NCBI GenBank assembly: GCA_009392075.1
Contig: VFHG01000020.1
Coordinates: forward strand, 1 to 5,342
Direction: 5' to 3'
From: SAR202 cluster bacterium
GTDB taxonomy: Bacteria; Chloroflexota; Dehalococcoidia; UBA3495
Length of the DNA: 5,342 nt
Of this stretch, positions 1 to 5,342 are shown one piece after another. Position numbers and translations under genes: made by a program. Position 1 is the first letter of the stretch. Each line of letters opens with the position of its first letter. Below the pieces are notes generated by a model, which did not search any database, was not told the origin of the DNA, and worked only from the letters and a program-made list of their open reading frames with translations.

Positions 1-800
1 AGGTCGGCGGTCTTTGAGGCGACCATTTCTTGATTTGCCAGGCCGGGTAGTTGCTCTTTCGCAGGAGCCAAGCGGACTTCCTCGGCGGGCCGGATCGAGC
101 GCTGGGAGACCGGGTCGAAGTAACGGATGGTGTCGATCTCGTCATCGAACAACTCTATGCGCAGCGGCCATTCGGACCCCGTAGGATAGACGTCTATTAT
201 CCCGCCTCGGTGGCTGAAGCTACCGGGCGCTTCGACCACTGGTTCGTTGTGGTAACCCAGGTCCAACCACTGGCCGAGGAGGGTAGTAATCCGGATTCGA
301 TCGCCCTTCTTCCAGACACTCAACTCTCCGGTTGAAGGAAAAACACCGGCCATCAACTCGGGAGGGAGAGTATAGAGCAGGGCCGAGCCAACCGAGCAGA
401 CGACGATTGGGCTGATTTTCGGAGGGGAGCCGGCGAAATTACCGGCTGAAGCCAGGGCGGCTAGGGCCGTTAGGCGTTGGTTGCTGGTGTTGGCATCCAC
501 TGCCAGCCGCTCAAAGGGCAGTACCTCCGGCTCAGGAAGCAGGTGGATGGGCTGGTCTTCACCAAGATAGGTAAGCAATTGGTCGTGAAGACGGCGGGCG
601 TCGTCGGGCCGGGGCGTAACCACCAAGATAGGTCCGTTCTGACGGCACCACAAAGACGCCAAGAAAGCGGCGCGGGCCCCTTGGCGGACGGTGACTCCCG
701 ATCCATCACCCGTCTTTTCAGATGGTTTGCCCGAGGCGTCAACGTTCCCCCGGTGCTCAGGATGGCGGTCCAGTAATTCTAGGACTCCCTTAAGGGACAT
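1..800 (-). CDS. mfd: Transcription-repair coupling factor Mfd, N-terminal part (runs off left edge)
   Basis: Mfd is a cytoplasmic ATP-dependent DNA translocase. It displaces RNA polymerase stalled at lesions and recruits UvrA through its N-terminal UvrB-like module. Translating the minus strand from the ATG at 800 gives 266 codons with no stop, open at position 1. Only the UvrB-like N-terminal region is present; the RNA-polymerase-binding domain and translocase motor lie outside. Seen: a region at residues 30-60 where UvrB has its Walker A loop but here it is degenerate, as usual in Mfd; VTPRPDDARRLHDQL at 61-75; LLPEPEVLPFERL at 87-99; the diagnostic block RGGIIDVYP (198-206), PLRIELFDDEIDTIR (212-226), FDPVSQRS (228-235). 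UvrB shares this fold, but the last block and the missing Walker A favour Mfd. The ATG at 800 gives a normal N-terminal length. A GGAG lies at 818-815, a long 14 bases upstream. The gene is divergent from proB. Confidence 0.93.
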   Translation of the reverse strand, partial: MSLKGVLELLDRHPEHRGNVDASGKPSEKTGDGSGVTVRQGARAAFLASLWCRQNGPILVVTPRPDDARRLHDQLLTYLGEDQPIHLLPEPEVLPFERLAVDANTSNQRLTALAALASAGNFAGSPPKISPIVVCSVGSALLYTLPPELMAGVFPSTGELSVWKKGDRIRITTLLGQWLDLGYHNEPVVEAPGSFSHRGGIIDVYPTGSEWPLRIELFDDEIDTIRYFDPVSQRSIRPAEEVRLAPAKEQLPGLANQEMVASKTAD

Positions 801-864
801 TGTGCGGTTAAAAACTCCGATACAGCCACGGCAAATACGGGCCGAGATATAAAATCACACGCCG

Positions 865-898
865 GAAAAGGGGCTGGTAACAAAGCCAGCCCCTTTTC
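865..898. terminator. Perfect 13-bp stem-loop of bidirectional-terminator type
   Basis: Arms GAAAAGGGGCTGG (865-877) and CCAGCCCCTTTTC (886-898) are exact reverse complements around an 8-base loop. An A-run opens the stem and a T-run closes it, so on either strand the hairpin ends in U residues, the layout of a bidirectional intrinsic terminator. Its position is odd because the flanking genes mfd and proB diverge, so no known transcript ends here. It may be a leader hairpin of mfd, a terminator for an unseen small RNA, or a block to read-through. The inverted repeat is certain; the function is inferred. Confidence 0.7.
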
Positions 899-902
899 GA
901 CT

Positions 903-931
903 ATTCTATTGCCTTGGCTGTGGTGTTACAA
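903..931 (-). promoter_or_regulatory. Candidate sigma-70-type promoter for mfd
   Basis: Read on the minus strand, TTGTAA (931-926) and TAGAAT (908-903) are separated by 17 bases. They match the -35 and -10 consensus at 4/6 and 5/6. Transcription would begin near 896 and run into mfd with a leader of about 95 bases, whose first bases would form the stem-loop at 865-898. This is pattern matching only, and other weak AT-rich boxes lie closer to mfd. Confidence 0.35.
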
Positions 932-974
932 GCGAAAATTGACGCCATTTCAAATCTGGGATACCAGGCGTGCG

Positions 975-983
975 TGCTATAAT
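975..983 (+). promoter_or_regulatory. Candidate extended -10 promoter for proBA (distal)
   Basis: TGC directly followed by a perfect TATAAT (978-983) makes an extended -10 element. No good -35 lies at 16-18 bases; a TTGACG at 939-944 is 33 bases away, too far to pair. Transcription would start near 990, about 100 bases ahead of the preferred proB start. The box is clear, its use is inferred. Confidence 0.4.
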
Positions 984-1049
984 CTTTAGTGCGAGTGGTG
1001 GCCACAGACCGCCTATTTTTATCATGATTTCCGGCACCCCAGAAATTCA

Positions 1050-1055
1050 TATAAT
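1050..1055 (+). promoter_or_regulatory. Candidate -10 box for proBA (proximal)
   Basis: A second perfect TATAAT lies 37 bases before the preferred proB ATG at 1093, with only a poor -35 upstream. If used, the leader would be about 30 bases. It overlaps the in-frame ATG at 1054, so a transcript from here could not encode the longer ProB form. This supports the start at 1093. Confidence 0.35.
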
Positions 1056-1092
1056 GGCCAGAGCAAGTCAAAAGAACGAGTCTGAAAATGCT

Positions 1093-2217
1093 ATGTCCGG
1101 CGCGCTTCGCCACCGGCGTATCGTCGTCAAAGCCGGTACCGGCGCGCTGACCGGGTCTTCCGGCTTGGATGCGGAAGTGATGGCCGACCTGGTGCGTCAG
1201 ATCTGTCAGGTGCGCGACGAATCTGGAGAAGTGGTGTTGGTGACCTCCGGCGCCATCGCCGCCGGCCGCTCAGCCCTGGGCCAGACCCGTGGAGAGATGG
1301 AGCAAGACATATCCTCCCGACAGGTCTTTGCCGCCGTGGGCCAGAGCCGCTTGATGCACACCTATCAGGAGATGTTCGCCACTCACAAAACTCAGATCGC
1401 CCAGACCCTGTTGACCATCGCCGACCTTTCCAACCGTCAGTCCTACTTGAACGTGGGCAACACCCTGCAACGTTTGTTGGAATTAGGAGTGGTGCCGGTG
1501 GTCAACGAGAACGACGTTGTAGCCGTCGACGAGATAGGCGAGGTTTTCGGGGACAACGACCGGCTATCCGCCCTGGTGGCAAACCTGGTCGACGCCGACT
1601 TGCTGGTGGTCCTGACCGACACCGAAGGCCTATATTCGGCGGACCCCCGCACCGACCCCGCTGCGACCCTGATCGCCGAGGTTGACCGTGTGGACGCCCG
1701 CATTGAGGCCCTGGCCGGAGAGGTCCTGCATCCTTGGTCCAGAGGCGGCATGGCCACCAAACTTGAGGCCGCCAAGCTGGTCACGGCGTCGGGCATTCCC
1801 ATGGTGATGTGCCATGGCCGGGCTGAGGACGCGGTGCTTCGCGCCGCCTGGGGCGAGTCCGTGGGAACTTTTTTCAAGCCTGCCGACAGCAAGATGGAAG
1901 CCCGCAAACGCTGGATGCTGAGTGGAATCTCCCAACGGGGTAAGATAGTCGTGGACTCGGGCGCCGCCGGAGCGCTGGTTAAAGACCACCGTAGCTTACT
2001 ACCGGCCGGGATCAAGTCGGTTGAGGGCGATTTTAGCCGTGGCGATTCTGTCTATGTGGTGGACACCAAGGGACTGAAGATCGCCTGCGGCATCGCCAAC
2101 TACGCAGCCCGGGACATCGGCAAGATCCAAGGTCTACGCTCGGACCGCATCGAAGAGACCCTGGGCTATCATTACGGTCAGGAAGTGGTGCACCGGAATA
2201 ACTTAGTGCTTTTATAG
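1093..2217 (+). CDS. proB: Glutamate 5-kinase (gamma-glutamyl kinase)
   Basis: ProB phosphorylates L-glutamate with ATP to gamma-glutamyl phosphate, the committed and usually proline-inhibited step of proline synthesis, in the cytoplasm. The 374-aa product has the full two-domain form (E. coli ProB has 367). The amino-acid kinase domain (about 8-260) shows VVKAGTG (11-17), TSGAIAAGR (51-59), NEND (138-141), GDNDRLSA (153-160), LTDTEGLYSADPR (174-186) and GGMATK (218-223). A C-terminal PUA domain (about 279-360) includes LLPAGIKSVEGDFSRGD. The frame is open back to a GTG at 970 with another ATG at 1054. The ATG at 1093 is preferred because it puts the kinase motif at the usual distance from the N-terminus and lies downstream of both TATAAT boxes; no start has a good Shine-Dalgarno. 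Unusual: the common GTS of the first loop is GTG, and GTGGM is SRGGM. proA follows after one base. Confidence 0.97.
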   Translation: MSGALRHRRIVVKAGTGALTGSSGLDAEVMADLVRQICQVRDESGEVVLVTSGAIAAGRSALGQTRGEMEQDISSRQVFAAVGQSRLMHTYQEMFATHKTQIAQTLLTIADLSNRQSYLNVGNTLQRLLELGVVPVVNENDVVAVDEIGEVFGDNDRLSALVANLVDADLLVVLTDTEGLYSADPRTDPAATLIAEVDRVDARIEALAGEVLHPWSRGGMATKLEAAKLVTASGIPMVMCHGRAEDAVLRAAWGESVGTFFKPADSKMEARKRWMLSGISQRGKIVVDSGAAGALVKDHRSLLPAGIKSVEGDFSRGDSVYVVDTKGLKIACGIANYAARDIGKIQGLRSDRIEETLGYHYGQEVVHRNNLVLL

Positions 2218-2218
2218 A

Positions 2219-3496
2219 ATGACGACTAAAACAGTACAAGACGTTACCGCCCTGGGGCTTGCCGCCAGGAAAGCCTCCCGGAAATTGGCCCGGCTATCGA
2301 CCGAGGACAAGAACCGGGTGTTGCTGAACCTGGCCGGGCTGCTTCGTTCCGACCAGGCGGACGTTCTGTCAGCCAACCTATCCGACTATCAAGAAGCCAA
2401 ATCCGACGGCATGGACGAGTCCCTGTTGGACCGCCTGCTGCTGACCAGCGAACGGCTGAACGGCACTGCCGACGAGGTGCAGCGGGTCGCTGAACTGACC
2501 GACCCCATCGGTGAGGTCATTGAGACTAATTCGCAGCCAAACGGTTTGGTCACCAGCCGCCGCCGCGTGCCTCTGGGAGTGGTGGGCAGCATCTACGAGG
2601 CCAGACCCAACGTCACCGTGGATATCTTCGGTCTGTGTCTTAAGTCGGGCAACGCCTGCATCCTGCGGGGCGGCAAGGAGACCATACGCTCCAACACGGC
2701 GCTGGTATCCATGCTGAGAAAGGCCCTTTCCGACGCCGGGGTTACTACCGACGCCGTTCAGTTCGTCGACAACCCGGACCGGGCGCTGGTTGACCACCTG
2801 CTCAAAATGAATGAATACATCGACCTATTGGTGCCCCGTGGCGGCGCCAGCCTGGTCAAGTTCGTGGCTGAGAACGCGACCATGCCGGCGGTCACCGGCG
2901 GCATCGGCGTCTGCCATACCTACGTCGACCGGGCCGCCGACCTTAAGATGGCGGCCGAGATCGTCCACAACGCCAAGGTCCGGCGTCCTTCCATCTGCAA
3001 CGCTTTGGATACAGTGTTGGTCCACTCAGAGATTGCCGCCAACGGGCTTCCCCTGATCGCCAAGGAGTTGACTGCTTCAGGCGTAGCTCTGCACTGCGAT
3101 AACCGGGCTCTCAGCATACTGGGGCTTGACGCCCCGGACTTGGCCATGCCGGCCAATGAAGATGATTGGGGCAAGGAATTTCTTTCCCTAACGGCGGCGG
3201 TGAAGGTGGTTGATTCACTGGACGACGCGTTAGAGCATATCGAAACCTACGGTTCCGGTCACTCCGAGGCCATAATCACCGAGGACGACGCGGCGGCCAC
3301 TCGGTTTCTGGACGAAGTGGACGCGGCCGCGGTCTACGTCAACGCCAGCACTCAGTTCACCGACGGCGGACAGTTTGGTCTCGGCGCCGAGGTTGGCATC
3401 AGTACCCAGAAGTTCCACGCCCGCGGCCCCATGGGCCTCAAGGAATTAACCTCGTATAAATGGGTGATCGTGGGCAAGGGGCACGTCAGGCCGTAA
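2219..3496 (+). CDS. proA: Gamma-glutamyl phosphate reductase (glutamate-5-semialdehyde dehydrogenase)
   Basis: ProA reduces gamma-glutamyl phosphate with NADPH to glutamate-5-semialdehyde, which cyclises to pyrroline-5-carboxylate for ProC. The 425-aa product is full length (E. coli ProA has 417) and belongs to the aldehyde dehydrogenase superfamily. Seen: VPLGVVGSIYEARPNVTVD (117-135), LRGGKE (149-154), PRGGASLV (206-213), the catalytic cysteine Cys260 in RRPSICNALDT, GSGHSEAI (345-352), and the conserved C-terminal stretch with VNAST (374-378), FGLGAEVGIST (386-396) and GPMGLKELTSYKW (403-415). All signature regions are present without a frameshift. The ATG lies one base after the proB stop and has no evident Shine-Dalgarno, which suggests translational coupling; the labile acyl phosphate is thought to pass between the two enzymes, which fits their joint expression. 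proC is not in the window. Confidence 0.99.
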   Translation: MTTKTVQDVTALGLAARKASRKLARLSTEDKNRVLLNLAGLLRSDQADVLSANLSDYQEAKSDGMDESLLDRLLLTSERLNGTADEVQRVAELTDPIGEVIETNSQPNGLVTSRRRVPLGVVGSIYEARPNVTVDIFGLCLKSGNACILRGGKETIRSNTALVSMLRKALSDAGVTTDAVQFVDNPDRALVDHLLKMNEYIDLLVPRGGASLVKFVAENATMPAVTGGIGVCHTYVDRAADLKMAAEIVHNAKVRRPSICNALDTVLVHSEIAANGLPLIAKELTASGVALHCDNRALSILGLDAPDLAMPANEDDWGKEFLSLTAAVKVVDSLDDALEHIETYGSGHSEAIITEDDAAATRFLDEVDAAAVYVNASTQFTDGGQFGLGAEVGISTQKFHARGPMGLKELTSYKWVIVGKGHVRP

Positions 3497-3515
3497 CCGT
3501 GGCTAGCGCACAGGT

Positions 3516-3521
3516 AGGAGG
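3516..3521 (+). promoter_or_regulatory. Strong Shine-Dalgarno that decides the start of the 104-aa gene
   Basis: AGGAGG is a perfect anti-16S match, the strongest ribosome binding site in the window. Five bases downstream lies ATT (3527), followed in frame by GCT GAT TTG. The first codon a start finder would accept is the TTG at 3536, 14 bases away and too distant for such a site. In this frame a stop at 3515 bounds the possible starts, and there is no ATG or GTG between it and 3536. Confidence 0.75.
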
Positions 3522-3526
3522 CCATC

Positions 3527-3841
3527 ATTGCTGATTTGAACTTTGAGCGCGAGGTACGCACGCCTTATTCCGAGGCTTATCTGGTCATGGAACAGGACCG
3601 TCAAGTAGGCCGGGTAGACATCCATTTTACCCCGGAGATGGTCCACGTGGCCGTGTCGGTGGATGAGAGCCTGACTCAGGAAACCGTTCAACAGATCATC
3701 GACACCGTGGATGAGGACATCGTCGACGCTGTCGGCATCGCCCGCGGGAATTTCGTGGTGCACATCTTCCAGGGCCGAGAGACCGGCGTTCTAAGCGACG
3801 AGAACGAGAACGAGTTCAGCGAAGACGGTAGCGACCACTGA
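3527..3841 (+). CDS. Conserved-looking small acidic protein of unknown function, probable ATT start
   Basis: I do not recognise this protein. It has 104 aa if started at ATT 3527 and 101 aa from TTG 3536. No signal peptide, membrane segment, cysteine or metal-binding cluster is visible. The pattern suggests a compact alpha/beta domain: strand-like stretches at about 17-22 (AYLVME), 27-33 (VGRVDIH) and 38-44 (MVHVAVS), an amphipathic helix at about 48-64 (SLTQETVQQIIDTVDED), a strand at 75-81 (NFVVHIF), then an acidic tail (91-102) partly encoded by a CGAGAA tandem at 3799-3814. Codon use resembles the neighbours and the Shine-Dalgarno is excellent, so it is likely a real gene. It begins 30 bases after the proA stop with no terminator between, so it is probably co-transcribed with proBA. 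A role in proline synthesis is not implied. The ATT start gives an N-terminus of M-A-D-L. Confidence 0.82.
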   Translation: MADLNFEREVRTPYSEAYLVMEQDRQVGRVDIHFTPEMVHVAVSVDESLTQETVQQIIDTVDEDIVDAVGIARGNFVVHIFQGRETGVLSDENENEFSEDGSDH

Positions 3842-3903
3842 TTTTTTTGGATCTGGCTATTCGCCTGCCCTGAGCTTCTCGTTTTGCCTGTATGCAGGCT
3901 GTG

Positions 3904-3996
3904 TGTCACCCCGAGTGCAAACGAGGGGTCTCTTTGCTCTCATTCAGGATTGGTGCATCGGCAACGAGATTCCTCGGCTGACGCCTCGGAGTGACA
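3904..3996. repeat. Intergenic imperfect palindrome with TGTCA/TGACA ends
   Basis: The left arm (3904-3932) reads TGTCAC, CCGAG, a short variable part, CGAGG, then TCTC. The right arm (3966-3996), read in reverse, gives TGTCAC, CCGAG, a different variable part, CGAGG, then TCTC. The arms agree except at one base after TGTCAC, the 6-8 base centre and two bases before TCTC. The centre is 33 bases. From general knowledge, palindromes of this kind, close to TGTCATTCCGAG...GAGGAATCTC, occur in many copies in Chloroflexota and other genomes. Copy number cannot be judged from one window. It could act as a weak terminator or RNA stabiliser between the two plus-strand units, or be a non-autonomous mobile repeat. 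Confidence 0.7.
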
Positions 3997-4045
3997 GTTA
4001 AATACGACGGCGCCGCTCCCGAGCACATCAATCCCCAACTTCCGA

Positions 4046-4054
4046 TGCTATACT
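4046..4054 (+). promoter_or_regulatory. Candidate extended -10 promoter for the amidohydrolase-glycosylase unit
   Basis: TGC followed by TATACT (4049-4054, 5/6 to consensus) makes an extended -10 like the one before proB. No convincing -35 lies upstream. Transcription would begin near 4061, about 47 bases before the TTG start at 4108. It lies after the palindromic repeat, consistent with a new unit starting here. Confidence 0.35.
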
Positions 4055-4107
4055 CATGCCCTCATTCGTAGCCGCTTGAGCCCCATTGGGACCGAACAGA
4101 TTCAGCC

Positions 4108-4947
4108 TTGGTAATAGACACCCATTGCCACATCTTACCGTCGTCTTTTCGCGACCGCAGGGCCGAGATTGCCGCGCGCGACTTTACTTTCTCGGCGTTG
4201 CTGGCCGACCCCGGCGCGAACATCGCATCCGTTGATGACCTGCTGGCGTCCATGGACCGTGACGGCGTTGACCGCTCCGTGGTCATGGGCATGGGATGGA
4301 CCGACCCGAACATCGCAATCGAAGCCAACGATTACATCATCCAAGCGGTCTCGGACAACCCCGGACGTCTGACCGGTTTCTGTTCGGTAAATCCAGTTTG
4401 GGGAGAGAAAGCGTTCGTCGAGGCGAAACGTTGTTTGACCGCCGGGTTGTCCGGCATCGGCGAACTCCATGCGGACACTCAGGGTTTCGACATCACCGAT
4501 GTCGCCATGATGGCGCCGATCATGGAACTGGCTCGCTCCGACGGGTGGCCTGTTTTGATTCACGCCTCCGAGCCGGTCGGCCATAGATACCCCGGCAAGG
4601 GCAGCACAACCCCTGACAAGCTGTACCGGTTCATCCAGAATTTCCCTGGAAACCCAATAATCTGTGCCCATTGGGGCGGCGGACTCCCCTTCTACTCCCT
4701 GATGCCAGAGGTCAAAGAATCGCTGAAGAACGTGTACTTCGATTCGGCGGCGTCTCCATTTCTGTACCGGCCGGAGGTCTTTTCCACGGTCGCTGAACTG
4801 GCGGGTGATGGAAAGGTCTTCTTCGCCAGCGACTACCCGCTGATGGATATTTCGCGGCCCTTGGAGCAGGCCCGGAGCGCCGGGCTGGCCCCCGATGTGG
4901 AAGCTAAACTCCTGTCGGGAAATGCGGCCAAGCTGTTCCGGCTGTGA
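4108..4947 (+). CDS. Metal-dependent amidohydrolase of the Amidohydro_2 type (TIM-barrel)
   Basis: Predicted cytoplasmic hydrolase or decarboxylase of the amidohydrolase superfamily; the substrate is unknown. The 279-aa product shows the expected metal ligands in order: HxH as THCH (His6, His8) on strand 1; Glu119 in GIGELH; His152 in PVLIHASEP; His188 in ICAHWGGGLPF; and the catalytic Asp242 in FFASDYPLMD. Length fits the Amidohydro_2 family, which includes ACMSD-like decarboxylases and lactone hydrolases; the motifs do not decide among these. A TatD-type enzyme is less likely. The start is the TTG at 4108: an in-frame stop at 4069 precedes it, no ATG or GTG lies between, and TTG puts Met directly before the VIDTHCH strand as is usual. 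No clear Shine-Dalgarno is present. Its stop overlaps the GTG of the DNA glycosylase, so the two are very likely co-translated. Confidence 0.9.
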   Translation: MVIDTHCHILPSSFRDRRAEIAARDFTFSALLADPGANIASVDDLLASMDRDGVDRSVVMGMGWTDPNIAIEANDYIIQAVSDNPGRLTGFCSVNPVWGEKAFVEAKRCLTAGLSGIGELHADTQGFDITDVAMMAPIMELARSDGWPVLIHASEPVGHRYPGKGSTTPDKLYRFIQNFPGNPIICAHWGGGLPFYSLMPEVKESLKNVYFDSAASPFLYRPEVFSTVAELAGDGKVFFASDYPLMDISRPLEQARSAGLAPDVEAKLLSGNAAKLFRL

Positions 4948-5342
4948 GATCAGGAAGCTCAACACCCGACGACTGGACGACGCTGCCCGATCATTTGCGG
5001 GAGAGTCTTAAAATACTGTTCGTCGGCCTGAACCCCTCCCAATATTCGGCCGAGGTTGGCCACTACTTTGCCAACCCCCGCAACCGATTCTGGCCGGCCT
5101 TCAACCTGTCGGGACTGGTGACCAGGAAAGTGACATCTGAAGAAGACGCCACCCTGTTGGACGACGGCATCGGGTTCACAGATGTCGCCAAGCGCCCCAC
5201 TCCCATGGGGTCGGGACTGCGGGCGGCCGATTTTCGAAAATGGGCGCCGGTGCTGAAAGACAAGATCATCAGATATTCGCCAAAACTGGTCTGTTTCCAC
5301 GGGCTGATGGCCTACAAAGCCTACCTCCAACACGGCGAAGGC
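4944..5342 (+). CDS. mug: Mug/TDG-type mismatch-specific DNA glycosylase, N-terminal part (runs off right edge)
   Basis: Mug enzymes excise uracil or thymine and some alkylated bases from mismatches with guanine, starting base-excision repair. Translating from the GTG at 4944 gives 133 codons, open at the end of the window. Seen: ILFVGLNPS (24-32), matching the family active-site motif GINPG with the catalytic Asn as Asn30; SAEVGHYFANPRNRFWP (35-51), the SAxxGHxFxxPxNRFW signature; GFTDVAKRPT (77-86), a middle conserved block; and LVCFHGLMAYKAY (115-127), a late strand and helix. The C-terminal motif that inserts into the mismatch (NPSGLS in E. coli Mug) would fall beyond the edge. E. coli Mug has 168 aa, so roughly 35-50 residues are missing. 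The GTG start overlaps the amidohydrolase stop in GTGA. The symbol is assigned by family; other uracil-DNA glycosylase superfamily members remain possible. Confidence 0.88.
   Translation, partial: MRSGSSTPDDWTTLPDHLRESLKILFVGLNPSQYSAEVGHYFANPRNRFWPAFNLSGLVTRKVTSEEDATLLDDGIGFTDVAKRPTPMGSGLRAADFRKWAPVLKDKIIRYSPKLVCFHGLMAYKAYLQHGEG

Noticed and set aside
51..335. Plus-strand 94-aa open frame
   Set aside because: It lies opposite the clearly coding mfd frame, and its translation resembles no protein family; it is a shadow of mfd.
939..944. TTGACG resembling a -35 box upstream of proB
   Set aside because: It is 33 bases from the TATAAT at 978, and the sequence 15-18 bases downstream matches a -10 box poorly.
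901..1113. Minus-strand 70-aa open frame in the mfd-proB intergenic region
   Set aside because: It overlaps the proB start and promoter boxes, lacks a ribosome binding site and recognisable features, and ends right at the hairpin.
3799..3814. CGAGAA tandem repeat in the 3' end of the 104-aa gene
   Set aside because: Fewer than three copies encoding an acidic tail; too short to be called a distinct repeat.
3842..3848. Run of seven T directly after the stop of the 104-aa gene, as a possible intrinsic terminator
   Set aside because: No stable G+C-rich hairpin precedes it; only a 4-bp TCAG/CTGA pairing and a 3-bp GGT/ACC stem can be drawn.
3886..3899. Short hairpin GCCTG-TATG-CAGGC
   Set aside because: Only five base pairs and no T-run follows, so it is within chance expectation for such DNA.
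4135..4965. Long 276-aa minus-strand open frame opposite the amidohydrolase
   Set aside because: The plus-strand frame has all metal-binding motifs in order. The antisense frame has no family features and is a G+C-driven shadow.

Overview
The window looks like a piece of a bacterial chromosome with moderately high G+C. By inference it comes from Chloroflexota, perhaps a Dehalococcoidia or SAR202-type lineage. That placement rests on the general look of the proteins and on an intergenic palindrome of a kind I associate with such genomes, and it was not tested. All genes that can be named are ordinary housekeeping or metabolic genes. No phage, transposase, CRISPR array, toxin-antitoxin pair or defence locus is visible.

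Layout. Positions 1-800 (minus strand) hold the N-terminal 266 codons of mfd, the transcription-repair coupling factor, which runs off the left edge. The divergent intergenic region 801-1092 carries a perfect 13-bp stem-loop of bidirectional-terminator type, a plausible minus-strand promoter for mfd, and two TATAAT boxes facing proB. On the plus strand, proB (glutamate 5-kinase, 1093-2217) and proA (gamma-glutamyl phosphate reductase, 2219-3496) are separated by one base. They supply the first two enzymatic steps from glutamate to proline. Thirty bases further on is a 104-aa protein of unknown function (3527-3841). It has the best Shine-Dalgarno sequence in the window but apparently no ATG, GTG or well-placed TTG start, and an ATT start is the best reading.

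Positions 3842-4107 are intergenic. They hold a 93-bp imperfect palindromic repeat with TGTCA...TGACA ends, and a possible extended -10 promoter. A second plus-strand unit follows: a metal-dependent amidohydrolase (4108-4947), overlapped by four bases (GTGA) by a Mug/TDG-type mismatch-specific DNA glycosylase that runs off the right edge (4944-5342).

Two DNA-repair genes (mfd and the Mug-like gene) flank the proline genes, but they lie in different transcription units and nothing shows that they work together. The points most worth a second look are the ATT start of the unknown gene, the stem-loop between divergent genes, the palindromic repeat, substitutions in two phosphate-binding loops of ProB, and the coupling of an amidohydrolase to a DNA glycosylase. 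I found no convincing evidence of a new multi-gene system.
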